64,000 bases of DNA. It comes from Anseranas semipalmata (Eukaryota; Chordata; Aves; Anseriformes; Anseranatidae). The DNA lies in contig VXAA01000859.1 of NCBI GenBank assembly GCA_013399115.1, positions 282,430 to 346,429 on the forward strand, read 5' to 3'. Positions 1-12,207 of the stretch are shown here, piece by piece. The translations under genes were made by a program, and so were the position numbers. Every line of letters starts with the position of its first letter. Position 1 is the stretch's first letter. Under the pieces are notes generated by a model. It was given only the letters and a program-made list of their open reading frames with translations. It was not told where the DNA came from and searched no databases.

Positions 1-839
1 CATCCAAAAAGCAGATCGATGCACAGCCTTTGAAAATGTAGCGTTTGGCTGGGGGAGCTCAGGGCCAGGCAGCAGCGGGAGATGGCCACTTCCCAACAGA
101 GGCCACTGCAGCCCGTGGTACGGCCCGGGGACGCGAGGGGCAGGGGCGGAAATTGGGGACGGGCTCTGCAGAAGGCTGCCTCAACGCAGGTGCTCTCTGC
201 CCGCAACCCTTCTGCGTCCTCTGGCATCCTCGCGTGCTACGCTGACCCTTTTTTTCTTGTAAATATCTTTACTGCACAACTTTCCAGGTGATAAGGGATT
301 TTACTGATGCATGAAGTTCTTATACTTCAATTATCAGCCACAAAGGGCATTTTAAATCCTACAGCATTAGGAGCCATTCCCAGGTGTGCATTACCGATCA
401 GATGTGAACACTCGGAAACATTTGTGGCGATTGTTCCAAAACGGAAATCCAGCGCACGTGCAGCTAATGCACCGACAGCATTACGGACAGCACTAGCAGG
501 AGAGCGTGTTGTAAAACGCGAACAAACGAGCAGTGCGTTCACATTGCTCACTGTCTTCACGGTGTCCCAGAAAGTGGCACAAACCCTCATTTAGCCGTAG
601 CTGTATTCTCTGGTGTAATGCTTGTGGAGAGCAGAGCTCTGCTCTTTTCGGCACATCAGAAATTTACTGCTGGGCTGATACCGACTTCACGGAGGAATCC
701 CCCGACGGGAACACAATAAAACTTGATTTTCACTCAAAGTGCAGGAAAGGACTTCTACTTGAGAGCCTTCATAATCAGCCAAGACATTTCCCAAACACAA
801 TGGGTGGAAATCCTCTCCTCCCCTTCTCCCCAGTATCTG
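1..839. other. Non-genic stretch with moderate GC patch
   Basis: I recognise no gene here. Bases 100-240 are moderately GC-rich with scattered CpG; the rest is mixed-composition unique sequence. Open frames up to 136 residues on either strand show no recognisable domain and overlap each other on opposite strands, as expected of chance frames. Confidence 0.5.
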
Positions 840-1110
840 GGCACAGATCTCCGCTGCGCAGCAGCCGCCCCGAGGCACCGCTTCCTCCCCACACGTTCCT
901 TCCTCCCAGCGACAAGGACTCGCTTCCCAGCGGCCCGGGTTAGCCAGCAGAGCACACCCGGACCTCGCTCCTGGAGCGAAGGCGAAGCCGGGTGCTGCCG
1001 GGCGCCAGGAGAGCCGGTCCCCCAGCGCCAGCACGCTCCTGCGTGGGCTCGGGCTCCGGGACGCCTCTGCACGCGTGTCACGGCCAACAGCATCAGGTCG
1101 GGGAAAGCCA
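840..1110. promoter_or_regulatory. Short CpG island
   Basis: A hand count gives roughly 27 CpG dinucleotides in about 260 bp, inside otherwise CpG-poor vertebrate DNA. That density is close to the unmethylated expectation. CpG islands of this kind usually mark promoters or enhancer-like elements in warm-blooded vertebrates. No TATA box, recognisable first exon or consensus donor sits beside it, so whether it starts a transcript is open. The open frames crossing it, including one of 159 codons on the plus strand, result from low stop-codon density. It could instead be a GC-biased gene-conversion patch. Confidence 0.45.
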
Positions 1111-2321
1111 GTAAGGAAGGGCTCCTTTCATGGCTCCCCTCCGAATTTTTGTACCATAAGGAGGAATGGTTTTGGCCCAGAACATTGCAGGTACACAAAT
1201 AATACAGCTGTGCTTTAGGGATTGGGCAGTGAGCGTGTTTTAATTAAAGTGAGGGCAATAACTCTGTCCATGTTTCTAAGGGGTTAAGTTTGAAAATGAG
1301 TGATTATGAAACTAAATGTATGTCTGCATACGAGAACATTAATTATGATATCTCAAATGAGTACAGAAAAAGCCACGCATCTTTTAAAGAACCATATGTT
1401 TCTGCTTTTAAAACGAAAACAAATTAAAATATCCACAGGAGCTTCCATACTGATTAAAAACTGCCAACCAACTGAGCTAAGTAAGTTAATTAGCACCAAA
1501 GAAGCCTCAAGTGATCTGCAGTTTTAGGCACTATTCCTTTGTCTTAAAGTTAGACAGCTAAGGCTACTTTATATGTATTTATATATGGAAAAGATTTATG
1601 CAGCATGGCACAAAAGACAAAGAGTAACGTTGGAACAATATTCACCTCATTTCTTTTCTACCGTGTTTCTCATGCTTGCTTAGTTACTGCACAAAGCTCC
1701 CATCAGATAATAGGAGGCTTTGTATAATCACTTCTGTATCAAATTCAAATGCCCATGAAGAGGAAATTTACTTTTTGTAAATTTGAAGAAAATATCTGGT
1801 AGAGCTAAATGGCTCAGCCATAGCCAAATTTAAAATGAATGCAAAAAATGTCTTATTTTGATGGGTTTTCAGTCTCAAACTGTTTAAACATCTTTGTACT
1901 ATTTTAAATATATCTTCTAAAATAGTTGCTATTACAGCTTTTCCTCAAAAAACTAGTAAGCCATATTGAAAATAAATCCCTGACATTAATCTATTAATTG
2001 CTCTCTAGCAGTGGCCGAGAAATAAACACAACATGCGTTGTTCTCAGTCATAATATCATGAACAGGAAAAATAATTTTTATTTAACTTTTGCAAATAGGT
2101 CTGCAAAAATACTGAAAACAATTTCCTATGAATACTAGTTGAATTTTTAAATTAATCTGCCATTGTATGTATGAGCATCTGTGTTTATTTTCTCTGAATA
2201 GTCTATTTACTGGCAGCATTTCTAAATGAATAAAGTTACTGGCAGCACAATTCATGTAAACACAATTCACTTCTTGCAAGCATCCACAGCAAACCTGATT
2301 CAGCAAGGAGCTCTTCCAGTT

Positions 2322-2360
2322 AAAGAATAAAAAAAATAAAAAAAATAAAAAAAAAAAAGA
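2322..2360. repeat. A-rich simple repeat
   Basis: This is a run of A interrupted by single T or G bases, in repeated A7-8 T units and ending in A12. It is simple sequence. No LINE or SINE body with a matching 3' end is visible upstream, so I do not read it as a retroposon tail. Confidence 0.8.
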
Positions 2361-2776
2361 TAATTGCAAGGAAATAAAAGGTGATGGAAGATAATGAAAC
2401 ACCTCCTATGTCAGCACGGGACCTTGACCATGAAGCTGGGACAGAACATTCAGCCAGTTTTCCTACAGCCAATATCCACAACTGCTTGTTAATGAGCTGA
2501 TGAAATTATTTGATAAATTCCCTGTGAAACACATTTGGGAAAAATGTCATCCATCAGTGACAGTTTGTAGAAATGAAAAAGGAAGAAATTAGTCAAATAA
2601 TTAGTACCAAATTACAAATAAAGAATGAATTGAGACAAGCACTTCAAACAGGCAGTGTGCACCACTGAAGAACATTAACAATAATTGTAGAAATGCAGTA
2701 TCTGTGCAGTGTGCAGGTGCAGTGAACCAAATGGTTTCTATGAACAGATCCTTCACGTTTTCTCCCTGTTCTTCAG

Positions 2777-2793
2777 AAAAAAAAAAAAAAAAA
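2777..2793 (+). repeat. Poly-A tract (A17)
   Basis: Seventeen A residues directly follow a pyrimidine tract ending in CAG at 2774-2776. The arrangement resembles a splice acceptor followed by a poly-A run. A GAG|GTAAGG donor-like site lies 88 bases on, with the GT at 2865, but an exon beginning with A17 is unlikely. Confidence 0.75.
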
Positions 2794-2829
2794 GTTTGCA
2801 ACTCCGCGTTTCACCTGCAAAAGACCAAG

Positions 2830-2960
2830 CGGTGAAGGCGGCACCGCTGCCCTCGCATGCTGAGGTAAGGCTGCGGGGGAAGCCCCAGCGCTCCTCGCAG
2901 GCGTGCCCCCCGCTGCCTGCCTGACCACCACCAGGCACCCCGGGCTGACGTCCCCCGCTC
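2830..2960. other. Small GC-rich patch
   Basis: GC content rises sharply for about 130 bp, with a handful of CpGs. A donor-like GTAAGG lies at 2865-2870 on the plus strand. I see no protein or RNA family. It is one of many such patches in the window. Confidence 0.4.
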
Positions 2961-4466
2961 ACAAAACCACCTCAAATCCTTCGGCCAACTGTTACGCAAT
3001 GTTCAACATGTTTGCAGGTTTCCCCCCTCCCCTAAAATTTCTCAACACCTTATATTAAAGCGCTGACACAAACCCTGTTTTGCTTAACAAAACGGGATTT
3101 TACTATCATACCTCAACCAGTGAAACCAACTGTGCTTTTTTGTTCACATTACTATAACACCACAAAGTGTATTTCTAATATAACTAGCATCCTTGAACTC
3201 CTTTTGGAGGGTTTCCTGTTGCATATATACACGATTGCCTTCTACTTTATTGCAGGTCAAATGGTATCTCAACAGTGTAGTACCTCCTAGTTCAGATGCA
3301 CAGGTTTTTGGTTTAAGCTCATGAATGGCAGAGCCGTGTTTAAAGACCAAAGATGGGAGCAATATTCATTATTATGGAAACCTAATCAGGATAATAACAG
3401 TCTCACAATTAGATCATTAAACCTGTGGAGAAAAGTGACAAAATTAATACTTGACTAACTCCCACATATTTCTGACTGTACATTTGTTTTATGGCTTTTC
3501 AGCAAGAAAGCTTGATGCCTTTATCACAAAGTGCTGTTGATGATCTTCAATGAATGATCTAAGGCTGGTGATCTCTAGGATCCTTCATAATATTTATTGC
3601 ATTGTAAATTAGCTTAGTCTTGCATTCCTCATGGGGTACTGTGAATGCCAATTTTTTGAAAAAGCTTAGAGACATAGTTAGGGAAGCACAGAGCATGGAA
3701 GAAAGAGCACAGCAAATGCAGAGTTGCCTTTTCCCAAGCCTAGCCTGAGGTGCTGGCTCTGAGAAAGGGGCCTCTGTATGAGAAAGTGCCAAGTCCTCTG
3801 CCCCCAGAGATTTAGGGGTTTCGGTGTGGTTATCCACAAAAGGAAATGATTATGCATTTGGAAAACCTGGCAGCAATGGGCATTTCCTTCATCTCAGTGA
3901 GATTAAAGTAAACAGTCTGCTACTGTAGCAGAGGTCATTAATGGCAATTGTACGGTGGCAAAAAATATACAGTAAATGAAACAACCTTACAGCAATACAG
4001 ATTTATTTATTTAAAGTTAAGACCAACTAATATTGCTAGGAAAAACAGGTTTTGTCGCCTACAAGTTCTTCCTCAGTCTGAAGCTGAAGCAGTAACTTTG
4101 TTACTTTTATTATACTTTTAGTTATTGTACTTTTAGTTTGACTTGATTACGCTAAACGATCGGTTTGATAGAAAGTAGTTAGTAGCACAAGGAGATAACA
4201 GCAAAAACATTTTAACCTATTACATTTTGTGTTTTCTTGAATTACTGTGCAGCCGGGCAGACCGAAAGCTTTCCTAACCATGCAGCAGCACAGCAAAAAC
4301 TTGTAGCTCCTGGTTTGGTTCCTCCGTTAGTCAGTTTGAAAGCAAATGTTCATGGTGACAAATTTGCATTGTTAAATCAGCATCAGTGCTGTGTTACCTC
4401 TGGCCAGCAACATGAGCTTAACCAGCACATCATTTCTATGAGATGCCAAATTAACAGGCATTGAAG

Positions 4467-4491
4467 TTTTTTTTTGTTTTTTTTTTTTTTT
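4467..4491. repeat. Poly-T tract with one G interruption
   Basis: T9, one G, then T15 form a homopolymer tract. Further T/TTA-rich sequence follows at about 4554-4576. No adjacent retroposon body could be recognised. Confidence 0.8.
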
Positions 4492-6784
4492 CCTCTGACG
4501 GATGAGTTTTTTTCTGACATTTGCTATGATAGATACTGGGTGTTATTACTAGATTTTTTTTATTATTATTTTATTTTCCTTCATAAACATACATCACTTT
4601 TCTACTTAAGTAGAAGGTCCATCCCCTGCCCCGCAATATGACCATGCCACAAAGGTTTAAATCTTACACAAATCAAATCCTGTGCACCAAACTCTAAATT
4701 TGCCAGAAAGCATACAGTTGCATAGATACGCAGTTAACAACTACTAACAAGCCAAGTCCACCTGCAAGAGTATGTAGTGCTGAGAGGATGTAAACGTGGG
4801 GTTGCTATCAAGATGATAACATCATTAAAATCTTACAGCAACGCATAACTTTTTTCCTGAATCGCTACTGTAAATGATCATAAACCACCTCTTGTCTACA
4901 AGGTTCTACAAGTGGACACCATAAATGTCCACTACTTTATTTTGAAAACAGCATCTTTGTACATTTCTCTCCTCTGTCCCGGCCCATATTCAACAACTGA
5001 CACCCAAGAGAGACCTAAAACAATGAAGACAAAATACTTTCTGAGGAAAGGGAAAATGATATTACAGATTCAGTTCTCCAGGGTAGAGAAGACATTCATT
5101 AAATCTGACACAAAATAATTCTCCAAATTTGTACAGCATGGGCATGATTTTGGAACTGAAATGGGGAAATATGGTCATCTGTAGTTTGAGCTAAAAGATG
5201 ATGATTTAGTCTCTGTGAGAATCCATACTATTATTATAATCTACCTGTATAACAGTGCCATCTATTTCTCCCCTCAGTCTTATTAGTCTTAACTGTGATT
5301 GCTATCCTATCGGAGTCGAGAAAATAAATTAAAGATTTCCTTTATCTAGGTAGCAGATGAAAGAGTTGATTTAAGTGGAGAGATGACTGAAATCTGGGAG
5401 ATTTTTGAGAAAAAGGGAAGGGCATACTAACATAAGCAAACATGCACTGAAAGTCAGAAGCTTTGCAAAGAACTAAGTACATTGTGGGAAATACTATAAA
5501 CAATTCACAAGAGTACAAGAGCTATAACATCATATATTACAGAAAAGGAAACAGGGGGAAGATAGGTCTAAGGAAAAGCCAGGCAAGGAAGGAGATTTAA
5601 TTTTTAAAGAGCCTGATGAATAATAACTAACCTGCAATACCTAGAATCTGCAATCAGACAGAGGAGCAGCAGCACAAGCATTTCAGCTCGGCTGCTCTAA
5701 TTCTTTCCCCATCTTTGGATAAATTCAAAAAAATTTGGACAATTTTCAGAACTAGGGCTTGACCCCAAGGCAGCATTTGAACAACTTACCCCAAAGATTA
5801 AATGCTTAAGGTGAAAACACCCTGGAAACAAATTGCATACATCCTCCAATCATATTCTGAAACTGCCCGTTTCATTAAGAAAATAAATAAATTGAAAATC
5901 CACAGTCAGTGACTTATCAATTTGAAATGAAACATTATATACTAACTATATCTCCAGGCAGCCTAAATGGGTCACACACAGCTAAAGCTCACTCCATTTG
6001 AATTCAGCTTGGTCACTGCAGCTGGTTTTCAAAATTATTCAGCTGAGAAATAAACACGATGAGATTGACTTGTTTTTCTCCTGAGTTAAGAACAATGATA
6101 ACAAGTGAATTGCACTATATAAACAATGTTGAAAGTCAGACACAACAAGAGATGTTCAGACCTTACTTACAGTGTGAACTCACCATTTCTCCAATTGCCA
6201 CAAATGAGTGTGGCAACAACGTCTGACCAGAAATTTTGTTTTGAGAAAATGATGGTGTGGTTAGCATTTTTTAAAAATCATTTACTTGTATCCATCTTCT
6301 GCATTTTCAACATGACGGTGTGCCCCAAACACAAAGGAATCTTCATTCACATCAAAACTTCATAGACAGCAATTTATGGCAAATAACGACCATTTCCCAA
6401 AACAAGAAATTATCCTTTATTTGTGTTATCAGGCATTACATGTTTTTACAGCAGATATTTCTGATGTAAATACTTGTTCAGTAGAAAAAGTGGGGAGCAA
6501 TTAATGCTAGACTAATACTTTGAGTGTCTCCAGTATTGACTGTCACAATGTTGTCAGGTAACAGCCATTTACAGGATTGACTTCCCATGGATTTTATGCT
6601 ATGCTTTAGTTGCCAAACAATAAAACCAAAAGCTTTGTCCCAGACAGACTAGCAATCCAAACTGCAATTTCATGTAGCTTCATTTGGACATATGGAAGAA
6701 AGCCACTCCTATCAGAATAAATAATGCAGTCAATTTCTTCTAAAGATTACAGAAATGTAGTAATGCACAGCTGAAAGGGAAAGG

Positions 6785-7780
6785 TGAAGAGATGATCTAA
6801 GCTAACTGCTGCTCTGAATTAGTATCCTTGCAGATATCCGTCTAATCCATTTTTAAACACTTTCAAGAAAAGCTATTTCCCGGTCTCATAAGGAGAGAGG
6901 TCTACAGTTTATTTCTTAATGTAGAAAACTTGCATTCGTATTTTTTAGCTTAAATCTCCCTTGCTGCAGTTAAGTAACTTAGCATTTGACCTGCTCTTAG
7001 TGAGAGTGCTACCATCCTTATGACAAGATTTTTCAGATTTTTCAAACGCTGCTGGGCCTTTTTCTCTAAACTCAGCCAAACTAGCTCCTCAAACCCTTCC
7101 TCACAAATCACGTTTTCTAAATCTGTAATTTTTCTGCAGTTCCCTGGACTCTTTCCTATTTCTCTGCATTTCCCTTATAAGCAGTGCCCACAATCAGATC
7201 AGCCTCACCACCTGCATGCCCTGGGGAAGGGACCAGAGGCATATGATTGCTTCTCATATTTTACACACGCTGCTATTGCTATCCCACTCAGACCAGACTG
7301 CCATCTCTCCATGCCATCACATTGTTGGCTCACGTTTAGCTCATCATCCACTACAAACTTCCATGCTGCTTTGTGCCATACTGCCCTCTAGCCAGTTGTT
7401 CCCTTTTTTTGTTTTTTTTCCTCATCTATGACTTTACCATAGTCTTACTGAATTTCATCGTATTGGTCTCAGACCATCTTGCCACTTGCCCCCTACTGCG
7501 TAAGTTGACCTCTCTCAGCTTGGTGTTGCTGCAGGTTTCGCCCAACCCCAGTCACATTATCTAAGACACTAAGGAGTATAAAGTGACCTGGAAATACATT
7601 AAACCCTTCTGGGAAACCAGATAAAATGATCTCCCTATTGATGAATTTTACAGATAGATATTCTGAAGTGCTCTACAGCCACTTGTTAACTCAGTTCATA
7701 GCAAGTTCACCAATGCCACTACTCTTCAAATTACAGATCACTATTCTAAATAGTATTATAAGCCACTTTCTGCCCAGTCA
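6785..7780 (-). mobile_element. Ancient CR1/L3-type LINE fragment
   Basis: Read on the minus strand, this is an old, 5'-truncated non-LTR retrotransposon of the CR1/L3 superfamily. The left part has the conserved 3'-region landmarks in family order: a segment around 6830-6870 resembling 'tatccgtctaatccattttt', 'taaatctcccttgctgcagt' near 6952-6971, and 'ccctggactctttcc' near 7142-7156. Further right, 7320-7545 matches the more upstream ORF2 region, including the complement of the block that encodes the F-A-D-D-T-K-L reverse transcriptase box. That box is at 7516-7539 and now reads E-T-C-S-N-T-K-L, so both aspartates are lost. The reading frame is broken throughout. This copy is far more diverged than the CR1 fragments at 11.9 and 24.2 kb. 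The right boundary is uncertain. Confidence 0.75.
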
Positions 7781-8066
7781 CAGTGCCATTTGTTTATTTG
7801 GAATAAGCATATGAGGTGGAGCTCATGAAGTAACCCTTGTTTTCAGAGGAGGCAAAATTGAGAAGAATGCAAGATCTGCCAGCCTGAACCCCATTTCCTC
7901 AGCCATGGCAATGTCGCATGGAAGAGTCAAAAACGTGACAGAAATCGGGGCAAAAATTCAGCTACTTCCCTTTCCCTCACTGGGCCAGCTATCCTGTCAG
8001 TGTTGAAAATCAAACAATCTTGATTTTACTTGAGTGTACGATTTACTGCCGGATTGATCTCCAGCT
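7781..8066. other. Short non-genic spacer
   Basis: Mixed-composition sequence between the old CR1 and the GC-rich block. The bases at about 7843-7890 loosely resemble the core of a MIR-type SINE (an 'agaggaggcaaaattgag'-like segment), but too weakly to call. Nothing else is recognised. Confidence 0.4.
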
Positions 8067-8072
8067 GCTTAC

Positions 8073-8353
8073 CTGTCCAGGTGCGACAGCAAGATGGCCG
8101 GGGCTCCCTGTGGCAGCAGGGCAGGGCCGGGCCTGTCCCACCCCTGCCGGGAGCTGGGGGCACCAGGGCAACCCCAGCATCGGGCACCTCGCTGGGGACA
8201 GGGACAGGCTGGGACGAGCTGGCCTGGCTCAGCAGGGCCCACGGTCGGGCAGGGCTGTGGGGAGCCGATGGCCCCGGGCTGGGCCGACACAGGGTCCCGG
8301 GCCGTGGGCAGGGTCAGGGAGCGCAGTGAGGGCCAGCGAGGCCTGTGACGGCC
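8073..8353 (-). other. GC-rich, exon-like block (minus strand)
   Basis: A sharply bounded block of about 280 bp with very high GC sits inside AT-rich DNA. On the minus strand it ends at a near-perfect donor, CAG|GTAAGC (complement at 8067-8075). It begins just after a CAG at 8354-8356 with a weak pyrimidine tract. One frame stays open across the whole block: the upstream stop lies just outside it, and the next stop is the TAA inside the donor. The translation is rich in Pro, Gly and Ala and matches no family I know. It could be a non-coding exon, an internal exon of a fast-evolving gene, or a chance frame in a GC-rich patch. The frame has no ATG near its start (its first start-like codon is GTG), so I do not call it a CDS. 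Confidence 0.2.
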
Positions 8354-8439
8354 CTGGCATCAGCAGCCAAGCGCTGAAACTTGCTCTCCTTTTTTCAAGC
8401 ATCACAGTTATAAGGGGTACAATAGATTAACAGCCTTAT

Positions 8440-11400
8440 GATTTATTTGTATCTTTTCCCGCTTTTCAAAGTGCTCTGTTTGCACTCTGGTTGGCTAGGA
8501 TCCCATGCATCTTCCAACACCTCAAGAAAAGTCACTAACTTTTCAGCAATATTGTTGCAGTTAGTTCTTCACATAATTTGCAATTAACTAACTCAGAAAC
8601 TTTGTATTTACTAACACTAGTGATTAATTTATTGCTATGTCAATACTATCATCCAAATTGCTGTCTCCCTAGTATACCTTCTGATTACAGAAATACCTGA
8701 CTGCAGTTAGTTTTTTTTTTTTTAGAAAAAATAGAATAAAAATAAAAATAAAGTCATTGGATGTTTCAACCTCAGTCAAAGACCACAATGAGTCCCAGCC
8801 GAGCTTTCACAAAGGCAGACACGAATCAAGGATTTGTGAGAGTTTTGTTAAAATTCTTTGGATTTAGGCTTGTTTTACACATAGGCCTTTACCCCTCTGT
8901 ACCAAGAGGAAAATCTTTAAGTCAAATTTAAAAGCAAGTTTTATCCTAGTATCTTAATCTTTCTTTAGGCCTTAAAACATGTAATCACAAAGACTCATTA
9001 TTGTAGCAGCCTACATTTTGTCCCAAAATATTCATTTTTATATACAGGATTATAATATCCTTACATCAATCAACTCCAAGGAGAGGCTTTGAAAATTTTC
9101 TATTTTAGAAAAAGACATATTTGTATTTAATGGTTATGAAAAAGTTTATTTCTTCAGAGAGCACAAGAAGACCATGCACACTGTTCTGCATTAATTATAG
9201 ACTAAGGTAACATAGTAGGACAATACTGAATTATTTTGGCAGAGTTGTGTTTTTAGCAGAAGTGGCTGAGTTACTTACTGCAAACAATCCAGCAAACGTA
9301 GACATTTCCCTGTCTGCTCTTTGTTCACCCTGAAGACCAGGTCATATGATAATGGGAGCAAAAAAGAAGCCTTATCCCCATGTCAAAGATTTTAACTTCT
9401 GTATCTCTGCAGTCTAAGTCTTCCCTAAACAACAATAATTAATGCAAAAGAAAATTTTAAAACATATAGAGAACAGTAACTAATTTTCAGGAATAAGGGT
9501 TGAAATTAGAATCAGGGTTAAAGCTTCATCATTTTCATAAATCCTACTGTACTGCTGCAGTTTATCCATATGCTTTTATTCCAACTATGCTTCTTACTAG
9601 AGCTGCCAGTTCCTACTTTTGGTTAATTAAAGATAGCATCATGAGAGGGTTTGTGCTTTATGCTGTGCTTTTTATTTTGCTCTATGATTCCTTCTTCTGA
9701 ATCCCGTACTCACCATTTAAGATGCCATCTAAATTCGGCATCTCTTTTACATAGAGAATTGGCTTCCTAATATTCAGCTTAGTATTTAGCTCTTCAAGAA
9801 TGCTTCAGCATTATCTCATTTCTAGTTATTAGCAGATTCTCACTTCTTATCTGCATGGTGAATTTAATTTAGATTTTCCTGCTTTATTCAGAGCTTGATT
9901 TTCTACATCTGTTAGTGAAACTAGTTGATGCAACTTTAAGCTTTTCAGCCAACCTCCATAAAATTAGTTTTGTTTCCTGTTACGTATGTTTAAGGTTTTA
10001 AGAGTTGTCACTTGTCAATCTGCCACCAGTGTCCTAACTGTATGTCCCTCTCCCTTGTAATAAATGTTGTCAGTGGGGAAGATAATCTCTTCGCTAATGC
10101 TACTCTTGATACAGAGTTAAATTGCCTTTTGTGTGTAGTGACAAAAGCAAAAACGTGCTTTGTGTCATTCTTTCTCATCACCTATTGACATTGTAATGCC
10201 TTTTCCTGCTCCAGAATCTCTCCAGCATCATTCATATTCATTGGAGAGAGCTCTCTTTGGATAAACTTTTTCATCTTTAGCAGAATGTCCTTCCACATCA
10301 CTGTCTTTAGCACACCATTAGTTTCAACCCTTTATCTATTGTATTACTTCTTAATCATAACACAAACTGTAGTATTTTAACACTTAAACTATTAACACTT
10401 AAACTATAGTTTTTATCTATAAGTTTCAAAACACTTAAAAAATAGATGTATATTAAGAAATAAAAAGATCATGTAAATATATTGGAAAGTAAGTAGGCAA
10501 ATAAAAATTGCCAGAAGGCAGGTTTAGCTCTGCTAAACTTCTAACTACCCCAACAGGTGACTCCATAACTTTGGACAGCAATAAAAGATAATTTTGAAAA
10601 TTACTTCCACACATGGGCATCCTGCCAACCAAGTCACATTCATGCAAGCCTTCAGTTGCCCAGATTAGAGTCTACCTTGCCTCTACCCTACCTTTCAAAC
10701 TACTAAAAGTCTGCAACTCTAAAAGCCAGGACAAAAAATGATATGAACAAGAGTTAGACCAGACCCAGTACCAATACATAAAAATATGACCCCCTAGGGG
10801 AAAGCTTCACATCACTTCAAGTTTTATAGGACTCAGTGAGTTATGCCTAAATACTTGCCACAACAGAAGCTACATCTTAACCTTCGCTGAATCAAATGCC
10901 TCCTGAACAGGGCATGCTAAAGCCGAAAACTGTGATACACTTCTAGCTAACAGTCTCTGGCACTGCCCATTCCCTTGCACCCCTGCCTGCTTATTCATGC
11001 ACAACCACCACCCCTCTGTTGCGCTAGCATGGGTATTTGTGTAGTTGCTTTGTAAATCTAAAGGCTGGTTTACAGCTAATAATTTTACATAGGTTTTGTT
11101 CTGTGGGTTTGTTTGTTTGGTTTGGTTTTGCCATCACTTCATTTAAAAACCTATTACTACTATACATTACAGCTTAAACTAAATGATCAAACCCTGGCTG
11201 ATACTGAAGGTTATGAAGGCATAGAGAATGCAGAGCAAGATACAAAGATAAAATAATATGGTTTTGCACACTTAATCACTGCTACACATGAAATTCAGTT
11301 TGACAGATAATAAACTATAAGGCAGTTAAGTTATAAAAAGCATCTAGCAAATATTTTGTCCCAGGGACCACCCTTTCCCACACTTTTGGATAAGTTAAAA

Positions 11401-11936
11401 ACTAATTGGCATCTGCTCAGGGAGTTCAAAATAAATGCTATAAGAAAGACAATCTCTATCATCCCACTGAACTGACGAGAATACAACATGGTTTAAGTCA
11501 GAAAAAGCTCCAAGAGTAATATGATATTTTGTTTTTTAATGCATTTGAGTGCATTTCTTTTCCCACACCAGTTGTAGTTCACTGCAGTGAGTGGCAAATG
11601 ATAGTGTCACTCTAGTATACAACAGAAGGAGGCAGAAAACCTTGCACTTTGCATAGCTAATGGAGCAGATTGCTCTAAAACAGAAATGAGTTCTTTGCAG
11701 TTCATCTGTTAAACTTGTACACAAGAAGCATTTTCCTTTTGAAAAACAAAAACAAAAACAATGAAAGCAGAAATGTACTGCCATAGAACATTTGCGTCTA
11801 TAAGTAGCTTCTTTTACTAGATATTTCTAGGCTTCATTAACAGAATCAAAAGTGATTCTGAACAAACAGAGAAGGCAAATTTTAATTAGGGAACTGAATT
11901 TTAATTCTCTTCCATTTTGTACAATCAGAATCATTC
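8440..11936. other. AT-rich unique non-coding DNA
   Basis: No gene, RNA gene or recognisable transposon. A poly-T (8711-8723) and a short tandem repeat with palindrome (10378-10412) are the only structured elements seen. The part at 9700-10320 is pyrimidine-rich on the plus strand. Frames are at most 82 codons and show no domains. Confidence 0.5.
10378..10412. repeat. 15-bp tandem repeat running into a palindrome
   Basis: The 15-base unit taacacttaaactat occurs twice in perfect tandem (10378-10392 and 10393-10407). The second copy runs into the perfect 12-base palindrome aaactatagttt (10401-10412). This may be a small replication-slippage duplication beside a short inverted repeat; no function is implied. 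Confidence 0.8.
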
Positions 11937-12207
11937 ACCGGCGCAAGGTGTGAGGAAACTGTCTCAAGTTGTGCCAAGGAAGGTTCAGACTCGATATGAT
12001 GAAGAATTTCTTCTTGGAAGGGGTGGTCGAGCATTGGAACAGGCTGTCCAGGGAAGTGGTGGAGTCCCCATCCCAGGAGGTATTTAAGGGACGTGTGGAC
12101 GTGGCACTAAGGGACATGGTTTAGTGATGGGACTTGGTGGGTCAGGTCAGTGGTTAGGTTTGATGATCTTGAAGGTCTTTTCCAACCTAGATGATTCTGT
12201 GATTCTA
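11937..12207 (+). mobile_element. CR1 LINE, 5'-truncated 3' fragment
   Basis: The sequence follows the CR1 3' region from a 'ctcaagttgtgccaaggaa'-type start, through 'attggaacaggctgtccagg' and 'gtggtggagtccccatccc', to 'aggtcttttccaacctag'. It finishes with the short tandem gattctgtgattcta that is diagnostic of CR1 3' ends (12192-12206). CR1 elements move by target-primed reverse transcription and lack poly-A tails; almost all copies are 5'-truncated, as here. No reverse transcriptase coding sequence remains. The 60-codon minus-strand frame across it is a by-product. Confidence 0.95.

Larger units (their letters stand above)
1111..6784. other. AT-rich unique non-coding DNA
   Basis: No gene or RNA gene is recognisable. 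The stretch holds poly-A and poly-T tracts (2322-2360, 2777-2793, 4467-4491), one small GC-rich patch (2830-2960) and otherwise AT-rich unique sequence. Open frames are short (at most about 106 codons) and have no visible domains. The frame on the minus strand at 2082-2402 is partly the translation of an A-rich run. Confidence 0.5.

Noticed and set aside
723..1202. 159-codon plus-strand frame across the first CpG island
   Set aside because: Opposed by 115- and 147-codon minus-strand frames. GC-rich sequence has few stop codons, and no domain or signal is visible.
2777..2864. 88-bp exon between a good acceptor and a GTAAGG donor
   Set aside because: The exon would begin with seventeen A residues, and no neighbouring exon is visible. 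More likely a chance arrangement.
7020..7391. 123-codon plus-strand frame
   Set aside because: It lies inside the ancient CR1, antisense to the element.
11935..12117. 60-codon minus-strand frame
   Set aside because: Antisense translation of the CR1 3' fragment.
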